A stretch of DNA of 64,000 nucleotides from Paracoccaceae bacterium (GTDB lineage Bacteria; Pseudomonadota; Alphaproteobacteria; Rhodobacterales; Rhodobacteraceae), in contig JADGFD010000004.1 of NCBI GenBank assembly GCA_016744015.1, positions 1-64,000 of the forward strand. Direction: 5' to 3'. The notes below the pieces were generated by a model that worked only from the letters and a program-made list of their open reading frames with translations, ran no database searches and was not told the origin of the DNA. Positions 1 to 8,254 of the stretch are shown here, one piece after another. The position numbers and the translations under genes were made by a program. Numbering within the stretch: position 1 is the stretch's first letter; every line of letters begins with the position of its first letter.

Positions 1-115
1 GCCGCCCTTTTTTGTGCCGGCTTCATTCTTCTTTAAATACTCAAAAGCCACAAGCGCTAAGGCCCCAGCGCGGCGCGGGTGGAGTATTGCCAAGCAAACA
101 AAGGGTCGCGCGCCG

Positions 116-1234
116 CTAGGAGTCTTCCCGCTTAAACGGGCCTATTTCAGCCAGTTCGTCAATATCCTCCTGAACAGCCTCGGCTTCCGCATTCAAGAAT
201 TTTTGCACGGCCTCAGCAAAGCCAGCATCTCTGATCCAGTGCAGCGAGTAGACCGGCGTTGGCATATAGCCGCGCGCCAGTTTGTGCTCGCCCTGTGCAC
301 CCGCTTCAACCCGTTTCAAGCCCCGCTCAATTGCAGCATCAATTGCCTGATAATAGCACAACTCGAAGTGCAAGTTTGGGTAATGCTCAACCGCCCCCCA
401 ATATCGCCCAAACAGCGTATCGGCCCCGATAAAGTTCAAAGCACCCGCAATAAAACGCCCGCCTCGCCTCGCGAGCACCAGTAAAATCTCATCCCGTAGC
501 GTCGCCTGCGCTTCATCAAAAAACGCACGGGTTAAATAAGGGCTCCCCCATTTGCGCGCACCGGTATCTTGGTAAAACTGCCAAAAGGCATCCCAGTGTT
601 CAGGTTGAATATCTTCCCCTGTAAGCGCCAATATCTCCCCGCCAAAGCCCTGCGCAGAGGCGCGTTCCTTGCGGATGTTTTTGCGCTTGCGCGACGATAG
701 TGCGGCCAAAAAATCGTCAAAGTGCCTATAGCCTTCATTCTCCCAATGAAACTGTGTACTCAGCCGTTGCATCAGACCCATCTCTCCCCCCAGTCGAAAT
801 TCATCTTCAGTGCAAAATGTCATATGAAACGAAGACAGCGCGTTTTGCTGCGTTATCTGCATAGCCCCCTGCAACAAGGCCCGCCGCGCAGCGTCATCTT
901 GCGCCAATAGCCGCGCGCCGGTCGCGGGGGTAAACGGCACAGCCGCCTGAAGCTTGGGGTAATATTCACCACCCGCACGCATATAGGCATCGGCCCAGTT
1001 GAAATCAAAAATGTATTCGCCCTGCGAATGGGATTTCAAATAAAGCGGCATCGCCCCTACAAGCTTGCCCTTAAAATGCGCCAGCATATGGCGCGGCTGC
1101 CACCCCGTGCCTTCACCCACTGAGCCGCTATCTTCCAGCGCCTTCAAAAACCGATGCGTGGTAAACGGGTTGCCCGTTGTCAGCGCATCCCAATCAGCCG
1201 CCCGCACCTCATGCAGGCCGCCAATCAGGGTCAT
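116..1234 (-). CDS. COG3146-type GNAT-like N-acyltransferase
   Basis: A 372-residue soluble protein of the COG3146 (DUF482) family, which has an acyltransferase-like fold and is often loosely labelled a peptidoglycan-biosynthesis or GNAT protein; its substrate is not established. The N-terminal NPFTTHRFLKALEDSGSV stretch, the central SSRKRKNIRKER basic motif and the C-terminal GAQGEHKLARGY motif are typical of the family as I know it. No signal peptide or membrane segment is visible. It is the last gene of a minus-strand run behind ridA and a glycerophosphodiesterase, 17 bases after the latter's stop. The arrangement resembles many Rhodobacterales genomes, so co-transcription is likely. The family call is firm; the function is not. 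Confidence 0.85.
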   Translation of the reverse strand: MTLIGGLHEVRAADWDALTTGNPFTTHRFLKALEDSGSVGEGTGWQPRHMLAHFKGKLVGAMPLYLKSHSQGEYIFDFNWADAYMRAGGEYYPKLQAAVPFTPATGARLLAQDDAARRALLQGAMQITQQNALSSFHMTFCTEDEFRLGGEMGLMQRLSTQFHWENEGYRHFDDFLAALSSRKRKNIRKERASAQGFGGEILALTGEDIQPEHWDAFWQFYQDTGARKWGSPYLTRAFFDEAQATLRDEILLVLARRGGRFIAGALNFIGADTLFGRYWGAVEHYPNLHFELCYYQAIDAAIERGLKRVEAGAQGEHKLARGYMPTPVYSLHWIRDAGFAEAVQKFLNAEAEAVQEDIDELAEIGPFKREDS

Positions 1235-1251
1235 TTCATAAGCGGTTTCGC

Positions 1252-1998
1252 TCAGGGTAAGTATCCCTCAAAGGTGATATTATCGGCCAAACGGCGGGCC
1301 TCATGCTCGTCCTCTTCCGACTTTATCGTCCAGCTTAGCACCGGGTCGCCCCCTTGGCGAATCCGTTTCACCGCTGGCAAATCTAGGCTCTCAAAATGGT
1401 GCGAGATAAAGCTCGCGCCCGTAGGCTCGAAATCCGGGATTTCCATCAACTCATTGGCCCGGGGCCTTGGCAGCAAAGGCCAGTTTTCCGCCGAAAAACT
1501 GCATGTTGTTAACCCCCGCGGCACATCAGGCGCCAGCCGTTGCATGTGGTAAACCGCGTGTGGGTTCAATGACATAACCGCCACCGGTCCTTGGTATTCA
1601 TTCAAAACCTCCGCCACCCGCGCTTCCAGCGGGCCAATATCAGCCCCCATCGCACCGTCTTGATCCTTGATCTCGACCAACACTCCAACCTGCCCCGAAA
1701 CCTGTTTTAGAACAGCCTCAAGGGTTGGAATATGTGAGCCATCCGAAAGCGCCAGCGCCCCCAGCTCCGCCGCACTTCGCTGCCGCGTAGATCCCTTATC
1801 CGAGGTCAGCCTCGATAGCTCATAATCATGAAAGACCATCGCCTCCCCATCGGAAGACATCTGGATGTCCAGCTCGATAGCATAGCCACGCTCAATGGCA
1901 GCAGCAAACGCATCTACCGAGTTCTCAGAACGCCCCTCACCGTGCAGCCCCCTATGGGCAATCGGCGGCAGCAAAAAGGCCGGATGAAGCTCAGGCAA
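1252..1998 (-). CDS. Glycerophosphodiester phosphodiesterase (TTG start)
   Basis: A 248-residue GDPD-family enzyme, which hydrolyses glycerophosphodiesters to glycerol-3-phosphate and an alcohol. The TIM-barrel signature is complete: AHRGLHGEGRSENS near residue 14, ELDIQMSSDGEAMVFHD around 42-58 (metal and catalytic His/Glu/Asp) and VLVEIKDQDG near 105. No signal peptide is present, so it is predicted cytoplasmic. The only plausible start upstream of the catalytic His is a TTG at 1998-1996, which overlaps the last eight bases of ridA; this suggests translational coupling. No ATG or GTG lies between it and the active site. Its neighbours are ridA upstream and a COG3146 gene downstream on the same strand. 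Confidence 0.9.
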   Translation of the reverse strand: MPELHPAFLLPPIAHRGLHGEGRSENSVDAFAAAIERGYAIELDIQMSSDGEAMVFHDYELSRLTSDKGSTRQRSAAELGALALSDGSHIPTLEAVLKQVSGQVGVLVEIKDQDGAMGADIGPLEARVAEVLNEYQGPVAVMSLNPHAVYHMQRLAPDVPRGLTTCSFSAENWPLLPRPRANELMEIPDFEPTGASFISHHFESLDLPAVKRIRQGGDPVLSWTIKSEEDEHEARRLADNITFEGYLP

Positions 1999-2455
1999 TC
2001 TCGAAAATCCCTTCGATCTCTACCGCAACCCCCAGCGGCAAGGCCGGCACACCCACAGCGGCCCGCGCATGGCGGCCCTTGTCCCCAAACACTTCAACCA
2101 TCAGGTCCGAGCAGCCGTTTATCACTTTAGGCTGGTCGGTAAAGCCGCCCGCAGAGTTCACAAATCCGCCCAATTTCACAACCCGCACCAGCCGCTCAAG
2201 GTCCCCCCCACACGCCGCCTGCAACTGCGCAATCAAAGAAAGCCCACAGCGCCGTGCCGCCGCGTATCCAGCCTCAGCATCCATATCCTCACCCAAGCGG
2301 CCCTTGATCAGCCCATCAGGCCCGTTGCTAATTTGCCCCGATACAAAAACAAGGTTTCCCGATTGCACAAAAGGCACATAATTGGCCGCAGGCTCAGGCG
2401 CCTCTGGCAAGGTGATTCCCAGCGCCTCCAGGCGCGATTGAATGGATTCAGACAT
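1991..2455 (-). CDS. RidA/YjgF family protein
   Basis: A 154-residue RidA-superfamily protein. RidA proteins deaminate reactive enamine/imine intermediates released by PLP enzymes. This one belongs to the longer subgroup with the motif NYVPFVQSGNLVFVSGQIS near residue 25 and a C-terminal ARAAVGVPALPLGVAVEIEG, where the catalytic Arg of RidA sits. An upstream ATG at 2479 is possible, but MSESIQSRLEALGI at 2455 is the usual start for this subgroup. It is the first gene of a three-gene minus-strand operon and its stop overlaps the next gene's TTG. Whether it is a true deaminase or a divergent paralogue cannot be told from the sequence alone. Confidence 0.88.
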   Translation of the reverse strand: MSESIQSRLEALGITLPEAPEPAANYVPFVQSGNLVFVSGQISNGPDGLIKGRLGEDMDAEAGYAAARRCGLSLIAQLQAACGGDLERLVRVVKLGGFVNSAGGFTDQPKVINGCSDLMVEVFGDKGRHARAAVGVPALPLGVAVEIEGIFEIA

Positions 2456-2645
2456 AACAGCCTCCGTTGAAAAATTCACGACACGTTAGCGCGGAAACTC
2501 AACGGGGAAAATAGGGAAAATGCACTGCGCGCAAATTCGTGATTAGCCGCAAGCACAAACGCTTCAGCGCGGCGCGAACGCAACCTCGCCAAACCATGCA
2601 ATGCCAGACGCGCCGCATCAGAACTTTTGGCGCAAAGCTCATGGC

Positions 2646-2671
2646 AAAAAAAGGCCGAGCTAAGCTCGGCC
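2646..2671 (-). terminator. Rho-independent terminator
   Basis: Read on the minus strand, a perfect 8-bp stem (GGCCGAGC / GCTCGGCC) with a three-base loop is followed directly by seven T. This is a textbook intrinsic terminator. It lies about 165 bases past the LysR stop at 2836 and 190 bases before ridA, so it ends either the LysR transcript or the separate small RNA proposed next to it. Confidence 0.85.
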
Positions 2672-2800
2672 CAAGTCCAACAGGGAGGTATGAAACGTTG
2701 CGAGCGAACTCGCTTGCTTCGATAGGTGATATAGGTATACCGAATGCAGCATTCAAGAATAAACCGCCACATGCGACGCATAACCGCTATCACCTACATG
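2646..2800 (-). ncRNA. Candidate small RNA or 3'-UTR-derived RNA
   Basis: The 380 bases between ridA and the LysR gene hold no convincing coding region. The minus strand shows, in order: a 9-bp long-range inverted repeat (TAGGTGATA at 2796-2788 against 2731-2723), a short hairpin GCGAG-TTCG-CTCGC (2713-2700), an unpaired CCTCCC (2688-2683) able to pair with Shine-Dalgarno sequences, and the intrinsic terminator at 2671-2646. This is the layout of an antisense-acting small RNA. A TATAAA-like -10 lies near 2825, but no clear -35 is seen. It could equally be the LysR 3' UTR. Inference only. Confidence 0.4.
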
Positions 2801-2835
2801 CATAGCTAAAGTAAAAACCTTTATAATAAGTAAAA

Positions 2836-3735
2836 TTATTCGCTTTCTCTCATGATTTTCCGATAAGCAATAATCTCATTTAATACAAAATCTTTAAATA
2901 CCGCCACCCGCTTGCTCTGCCGCAGCTCACCGGGATACGCTAGATAAACCGGCACCGGCACAGAAACCGACTCAGGCAGCACATTCACTAACTCAGGGAA
3001 GTCCACTGTCAAATAGTCCGGCAGCGCCCCAATCCCCAGCCCGTTTCGCACCGCTTGCAGGATGCCAAAATAGTTATTCACCGTCAGCAACGAGGTTTCA
3101 TTCTCATCAATAAACGGGGCCACCCAGGCCGCCCCGGCGCTCACCTGCGGCGCGCTTGGCGCTTGCGAAATCAGCCGGTGTTTACGCATTTCCGCAGCCG
3201 AAACCGGCTCGCCATGCGCCGCTAAGTAATCGCGCGAGGCGTAAAACTTCATGTTCACATCCATCAAACGGCGGCGAATAAGGTCGGCCTGTGATGGCTC
3301 TTTCATCCGAATAGCGACATCAGCCTCCCGCATCGGCAAGTCCAAAACCCGCTCTTCCAGCATCAGGTTTATCCGTAGGTTTGGGTATTTCTCATACAAA
3401 TGCGCCAGCCTTGGTGCCAGCCAGAGCGAGCCAAACCCCGTGGTCGTCGTCACCCGCAACTCGCCAAAAACCTCATCTTCGGAGTCCTTTATCTGGGCCG
3501 AGGCCGCGTCCAGCTGCTTGCTCATCGCCTTGGCCGCCTCAAACAGCAATTCCCCCTGCTCGGTGAGAATCAGCCCGCGCGCATGGCGATGAAACAGCGT
3601 CACGTTCAGGCTTTCTTCCAGTCCGCGTATCTGTCGACTCACGGCAGATTGGCTCAGGTGCAGCACCTCGCCCGCATGGGTCAGGCTGCCCGCATCGGCA
3701 ACCGCATGAAAAATCCTGACCTTATCCCAATCCAT
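2836..3735 (-). CDS. LysR-family transcriptional regulator
   Basis: A 299-residue LysR-type regulator. The N-terminal winged helix (residues 1-60, with DKVRIFHAVADAGSLTHAGE and LSQSAVSRQIRGLE) is followed by a LysR substrate-binding domain with the GELRVTTTTGFGSLWLAPRL entry strand. The ATG at 3735 gives the standard MDWDKVRIF start; an in-frame start 36 bases upstream would add an unusual tail. It is transcribed divergently from the PhyH dioxygenase across 129 bases, so that gene is its most likely target. The effector is unknown. A terminator about 165 bases downstream may end its message. Confidence 0.9.
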   Translation of the reverse strand: MDWDKVRIFHAVADAGSLTHAGEVLHLSQSAVSRQIRGLEESLNVTLFHRHARGLILTEQGELLFEAAKAMSKQLDAASAQIKDSEDEVFGELRVTTTTGFGSLWLAPRLAHLYEKYPNLRINLMLEERVLDLPMREADVAIRMKEPSQADLIRRRLMDVNMKFYASRDYLAAHGEPVSAAEMRKHRLISQAPSAPQVSAGAAWVAPFIDENETSLLTVNNYFGILQAVRNGLGIGALPDYLTVDFPELVNVLPESVSVPVPVYLAYPGELRQSKRVAVFKDFVLNEIIAYRKIMRESE

Positions 3736-3864
3736 TTGCCACTCCCGTTTTCCGTGCAGCTTATAGGGCAAGCCCCCGCTAAGGCAACGGCTATCAGCCC
3801 TCTCAAAAATCGCATTGCGTTTCTACGCAAAAAATGGCCCATTATCAAAACAAAGGAGCCCGCC

Positions 3865-4665
3865 ATGACCCACCCCCTTATTTCCCAAGACCATATTGCG
3901 GCCTACCAAAAAGACGGTGTGGTGCTCATTCGAGGCCTGCTTAAAGACCATGTTGAAACCTTGCGCCAAGGCGTCGCCAAAAACATGGCCGCCCCCAGCG
4001 ATTTTGGCAAACAAGCCAACCTCAAAGCGGGGGCTGCTGGCGCTTTTTTTGATGATTATTGCAACTGGACCCGCATAGAAGAATTTGAAGACGTCATCCG
4101 CAACGCCCCCGCCGCAGAGGTCGCGGCTGACCTTATGCAGTCAAACACCGTGCAAGTATTCCATGACCATGTGCTGGTTAAAGAACCCGGCACCGCTGCG
4201 GCCACCCCTTGGCACCAAGACGGCCCCTACTACTTTGTAGAAGGCCAGCAAAATGTGTCTTTCTGGACCCCGCTCGACCCCGTTGAAAACGCCACGCTGC
4301 GCATGGTCCCCGGTTCCCATCTGTGGCCAAAACCAGTGTTGCCGACAAAATGGCTTTCCGAGGAGGATTTCTACGCGGGCGAAGACATCTATATGCCAGT
4401 GCCGGACCCGGACGCCGAGGGCATGCCCATTGCTGAATGGCCGATGGAACCGGGTGACGCGGTTGCCTTTCACTACGGGGTGCTGCACGGCACGCGCGGC
4501 GAGGAGCTGCACAGCCGCCGCCGCGCGTTTTCCCTGCGGCTTTTGGGCGATGACGCCCGCTATGTCGAGCGCCCCGGCCCCACCTCGCCGCCGTTCGCAG
4601 GCCACGGCATGGCCCCGGGTGACCGCCTCCGCGAAGATTGGTTCCCGACGATTTTCAGGCGTTAG
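3865..4665 (+). CDS. Phytanoyl-CoA dioxygenase (PhyH) family protein
   Basis: A 266-residue Fe(II)/2-oxoglutarate-dependent oxygenase of the PhyH family. The facial triad is visible: His and Asp in PWHQDGPYYF near residue 116 and the distal His in FHYGVLHGTR near residue 208; the following Ser-Arg-Arg-Arg stretch could hold the Arg that binds 2-oxoglutarate. The ATG at 3865 follows AAAGGAG at good spacing; longer in-frame readings run through the divergent LysR gene and are not real. The bacterial family hydroxylates varied small molecules, so the substrate cannot be named. The divergent LysR gene probably controls it, and the indolepyruvate oxidoreductase follows on the same strand after 160 bases. 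Confidence 0.87.
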   Translation: MTHPLISQDHIAAYQKDGVVLIRGLLKDHVETLRQGVAKNMAAPSDFGKQANLKAGAAGAFFDDYCNWTRIEEFEDVIRNAPAAEVAADLMQSNTVQVFHDHVLVKEPGTAAATPWHQDGPYYFVEGQQNVSFWTPLDPVENATLRMVPGSHLWPKPVLPTKWLSEEDFYAGEDIYMPVPDPDAEGMPIAEWPMEPGDAVAFHYGVLHGTRGEELHSRRRAFSLRLLGDDARYVERPGPTSPPFAGHGMAPGDRLREDWFPTIFRR

Positions 4666-4685
4666 CCAACTTTTGCAAAAAGATA

Positions 4686-4806
4686 TTGCGCAAGCAGCAG
4701 CAAAATCTTTGCAAAGATTTGCGCGACCTCACGGGGGCGCGCAACATCTGAACAAATGTTCACTTCGTAAAGTTTTTCCTTGATAGGTCAAAGTTTCTGA
4801 CCAATA
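4686..4806 (+). promoter_or_regulatory. Palindrome-rich leader before the indolepyruvate oxidoreductase gene
   Basis: The gap between the dioxygenase and the oxidoreductase genes carries four inverted repeats: TTGCGCAA (4686-4693), a perfect 18-bp palindrome AAATCTTTGCAAAGATTT (4703-4720), AACAT-N8-ATGTT (4743-4760) and GGTCA-N7-TGACC (4786-4802), the last just before the ribosome-binding site. None has a T-run, so they look like operators or RNA structures rather than a terminator. The bound regulator is unknown. Confidence 0.5.
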
Positions 4807-4827
4807 ATGGCGGCGGAGGAACTCATC

Positions 4828-7800
4828 ATGGATCTGCAACCCGTTTCACTGGCTGACAAGCTGGACCTGTCTAAAAAGACGGTGCTGTTAAATGGCACCC
4901 AAGCGCTGGTGCGCCTGATGATGATGCAGAAACAACGAGATAAGGATGCGGGCCACAATACGGCAGGCTATGTCAGCGGCTATCGCGGCTCGCCTGTTGG
5001 CGCGGTTGACTTGCAAATGCAGCGCGCCGAAAGCCAGCTTGAGGCCGCAGATATCAAGTTTGAAGCGGGCCTGAACGAGGACATAGCCGCCACCGCGCAT
5101 TGGGGTGCACAATCAGCCGGGCTGCGCGGCGATGGCAAGTTTGAGGGCGTTTTCGGCCTGTGGTATGGCAAAGGCCCGGGGGTAGACCGCTCGGGCGATG
5201 TGTTTCGCCACGCCAATATGGCAGGCACCGCCGCACTGGGTGGTGTGGTGGCGGTGATGGGTGATGACCATACCGCAGAATCCTCCACCACCCTGCACCA
5301 ATCCGAGTTCGCTTTTGTTGATGCGCTGATGCCCATCCTTTCCCCCGCCGGCGTGCAGGAAATGCTGGATTACGGCATCTATGGTTATGCGCTCAGCCGC
5401 TATTGTGGCGCTTGGGTGGGCCTGAAAGCGCTGAAAGATACCATCGAGGTCACCCAAGTGGTGGACGGCAGCGCCAACCGCGTGCAGGTAAAACTGCCCG
5501 AGGGTTTTGACATCCCCGAGGGCGGGCTAAATATCCGCCTTGCGGATGACCGCGCAGAGCAGGAAGCCCGCATACACGATCACAAACGCTTTGCCGCCGA
5601 GGCCTTTGCCCGCGCCAACAAGCTTGATAAACGCATGCATGGCAAGGCGGGCGCGCGCATCGGGATTGTGTCTTCCGGCAAAAGCTGGCTCGACACCGCG
5701 CACGCGCTAGAGACGCTCGGAATTGACGAGGCCCAAGCCGAGGCGCTGGGGATGACGACTTATAAAGTGGCCATGGTTTGGCCGCTGGATATGCAGAGCT
5801 TCCGAGAGTGGGCCGACGGGCTGGACCTGATTATTGTGGTGGAAGAAAAGCGCAAGCTACTGGAAGTGCAAATAAAAGAAGCGATATTTAATGACCGCAA
5901 GGGCCGACGTGTGATTGGCTGGAAGAAAGAAAACGGCGAGCTATTGTTCACCGTAAAAGGCGCGCTTAACCCGATTCTCGTAGCCAAAAAGCTGGCCGAA
6001 ACCCTCACCGAAGAGGGCGCGTGCAATGGTAAGCTCACCGCTGCCGCCGCCGCGCTTGAGGCCGCTTCCCTGCCTGATAACTCCGCTCCGCTGGCCCAGC
6101 GCATCCCTTACTTTTGCTCCGGCTGCCCGCATAATTCCTCCACCAAAGTTCCCGAAGGCTCCCGCGCCTATGCGGGCATTGGCTGCCATTTTATGGTGCA
6201 GTGGATGGACCGTGACACGGTCGGATATACCCAGATGGGCGGCGAGGGAACCAACTGGATTGGCGAGGCGCCCTTTAGCAAAACCAACCATATGTTCCAG
6301 AACCTCGGCGATGGCACCTATAACCATTCCGGCAGCCTTGCCATTCGCGCCGCTTTGGCCGCAGGCACCAATATCACCTATAAAGTGCTTTATAATGACG
6401 CCGTGGCGATGACCGGCGGACAGGCAAACGAAGGCGGGCTAGATGCCCCGCGCATTGCCGCCGAGCTGGTGGCCATGGGCATTAAAAAGCTGGTGGTGGT
6501 GTATGACGAAAAAGAGGATATCGACAAAGCGGCTTTCCCCAAGGGCATTGAAATGACTGAACGCGCCGAGCTGGACCGCGTGCAGCGGGAAATGCGCGAA
6601 ATAGAAGGCACCACGGCCATTCTTTATGTGCAAACCTGCGCCGCCGAAAAGCGCCGCCGCCGTAAGCGCGGCACCTTTCCTGATATTGACAAACGGGTGT
6701 TTATCAACCCTGCCGTATGCGAAGGCTGCGGTGATTGCGGTGTGCAATCCAACTGTGTGTCCATCCTGCCGCTGGAAACCGAATTTGGCCGCAAGCGGAT
6801 GATTGACCAGTCGTCTTGCAACAAGGATTTCAGTTGCCTCAGCGGCTTTTGCCCGAGTTTTGTAACGCTGGAAGGCGCAACCCCGAAAAAACCAGCCTTG
6901 GCAGAGCTGGACTTACCAGACCTGCCGATGCCGGAAATTCCGGCCATAGACGGCACGTTTAATATTGTCGCCACCGGCGTGGGCGGCACAGGGATTGTGA
7001 CCGTGGGCGCGCTACTGGCCATGGCGGCGCACCTTGAAGGCAAGGGCGCGGGCATGATGGAAATGGCGGGCCTTGCACAAAAAGGTGGCGCGGTGCTGGT
7101 GCATTGCCGGATTTCCGAAAAACCTGAGGATATTAGCGCTGTGCGGGTAGCGCTGGGAGAGGCAGATGCCATAATCGGCGGGGATATTGTGACCACCGCA
7201 GGGCCGGGCACACTAAGCCTGATGCAGCGCGGAAAAACCGGCGTGGTGTGTAATTCGCACCAGATCATCACCGGGGAGTTCACCAAAAACACCGAGTTCA
7301 ACCTGCCTGTTGAGCGGCTCGAAGTGGCCATAGAAGGCAGGATTGGCGAAGAGGCACTGGCGATGGTGGACGCCACGGCGCTGGCCGAAAAATACCTCGG
7401 CGACGCGATATTTGCTAATGTATTAATGATGGGGGCAGCATGGCAAGCGGGGCTTTTGCCGCTGTCACTAGAGGCCTTGAAAAAGGCAATTGAGCTAAAT
7501 AAAGCAGGCGTTGAGGGCAACCTCAAGGCCCTGCAAATCGGCCGCTGGGCCGTGGCCTTCCCCGAGCAGGTGGCACCTGTTGAGTCGGCACCTGAAACGC
7601 CGAGCCTAGAAAGCATCATCGAAACCCGCGCCACGCATCTAGCCAAATACCAAGGCAGCGCTTTGGCGCGCAAATATCGCAAGCGGATTGCTAAAGTAGC
7701 TGACCCTGCCTTGGCCGAAGCCGTGGCACTGGGTTACCACAAGTTGCTATCTTATAAAGACGAATACGAGGTGGCGCGGCTGCACGTAGAAACGCTGGAA

Positions 7801-8232
7801 GCCGCGGTGGAGGCGAATTTTGACAACGTCAAATCCATGCGCTTCCATCTTGCGCCGCCGCTTTTCAGCAAAAAAGATGCCAATGGGCATTTGGTCAAAA
7901 AAGAATACGGCCCCGCCATGCTGGGCCGCTTTAAAATGCTCGCCAAGCTCAAGCGCCTACGCGGCACCCCGTTTGATCCGTTTGGCTACACAAGTGAGCG
8001 CAAGATGGAGCGGGCGCTGACAAAGCAATACCAAAAAGACATAAAAGAACTTGAGCCACTGCTCAATGATGAAACCCGCGATATTGCCATCGAGCTGGCC
8101 AAGCTCCCGCTTTCTATCAAAGGCTTTGGCCACGTAAAAATGCGCAATGCCGAGGCCGCCGCGAAACAGCGCGAGGCCCTGCTGGCAGCCCTGCGCCAGC
8201 CCTCCCCGCCTTTGCAACAGGCGGCGGAATAG
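4828..8232 (+). CDS. Indolepyruvate:ferredoxin oxidoreductase, fused alpha-beta chain
   Basis: A 1134-residue enzyme that oxidatively decarboxylates aryl-pyruvates from aromatic amino-acid transamination to acyl-CoA, reducing ferredoxin. N-terminal pyrimidine-binding domain (YVSGYRGSPVGAVD, residues 50-70), TPP domain with GDGTYNHSGSLAIRAA around 500, a cysteine-rich ferredoxin segment (CEGCGDCGVQSNC, then CNKDFSCLSGFC, about 630-680), and the gamma-type domain starting FNIVATGVGGTGIVTVG near 710. Archaea use separate IorA and IorB; the single fused chain of about 1150 residues is usual in Proteobacteria. An in-frame ATG at 4807 exists, but GGAGGA at 4815-4820 points to the ATG at 4828. A palindrome cluster upstream suggests specific regulation. 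Confidence 0.95.
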   Translation: MDLQPVSLADKLDLSKKTVLLNGTQALVRLMMMQKQRDKDAGHNTAGYVSGYRGSPVGAVDLQMQRAESQLEAADIKFEAGLNEDIAATAHWGAQSAGLRGDGKFEGVFGLWYGKGPGVDRSGDVFRHANMAGTAALGGVVAVMGDDHTAESSTTLHQSEFAFVDALMPILSPAGVQEMLDYGIYGYALSRYCGAWVGLKALKDTIEVTQVVDGSANRVQVKLPEGFDIPEGGLNIRLADDRAEQEARIHDHKRFAAEAFARANKLDKRMHGKAGARIGIVSSGKSWLDTAHALETLGIDEAQAEALGMTTYKVAMVWPLDMQSFREWADGLDLIIVVEEKRKLLEVQIKEAIFNDRKGRRVIGWKKENGELLFTVKGALNPILVAKKLAETLTEEGACNGKLTAAAAALEAASLPDNSAPLAQRIPYFCSGCPHNSSTKVPEGSRAYAGIGCHFMVQWMDRDTVGYTQMGGEGTNWIGEAPFSKTNHMFQNLGDGTYNHSGSLAIRAALAAGTNITYKVLYNDAVAMTGGQANEGGLDAPRIAAELVAMGIKKLVVVYDEKEDIDKAAFPKGIEMTERAELDRVQREMREIEGTTAILYVQTCAAEKRRRRKRGTFPDIDKRVFINPAVCEGCGDCGVQSNCVSILPLETEFGRKRMIDQSSCNKDFSCLSGFCPSFVTLEGATPKKPALAELDLPDLPMPEIPAIDGTFNIVATGVGGTGIVTVGALLAMAAHLEGKGAGMMEMAGLAQKGGAVLVHCRISEKPEDISAVRVALGEADAIIGGDIVTTAGPGTLSLMQRGKTGVVCNSHQIITGEFTKNTEFNLPVERLEVAIEGRIGEEALAMVDATALAEKYLGDAIFANVLMMGAAWQAGLLPLSLEALKKAIELNKAGVEGNLKALQIGRWAVAFPEQVAPVESAPETPSLESIIETRATHLAKYQGSALARKYRKRIAKVADPALAEAVALGYHKLLSYKDEYEVARLHVETLEAAVEANFDNVKSMRFHLAPPLFSKKDANGHLVKKEYGPAMLGRFKMLAKLKRLRGTPFDPFGYTSERKMERALTKQYQKDIKELEPLLNDETRDIAIELAKLPLSIKGFGHVKMRNAEAAAKQREALLAALRQPSPPLQQAAE

Positions 8233-8254
8233 CGGGCAAGTCTCTACGCTCCCG

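Noticed and set aside
1-26. Possible minus-strand gene start (ATG at 26, reading MKPAQKRAA) running off the left edge
   Set aside because: Only nine residues are visible, too few to support a gene.
14-484. Plus-strand open frame of 156 codons at the left edge
   Set aside because: Antisense to the COG3146 gene; composition is that of a shadow frame and no ribosome-binding site is present.
2476-2793. 105-residue minus-strand frame in the gap before ridA
   Set aside because: It reads straight through a perfect intrinsic terminator and has no family-like sequence.
6624-7682. 352-residue frame antisense to the indolepyruvate oxidoreductase gene
   Set aside because: Ser/Pro/Ala-rich shadow of a GC-rich gene with strong motifs on the other strand.
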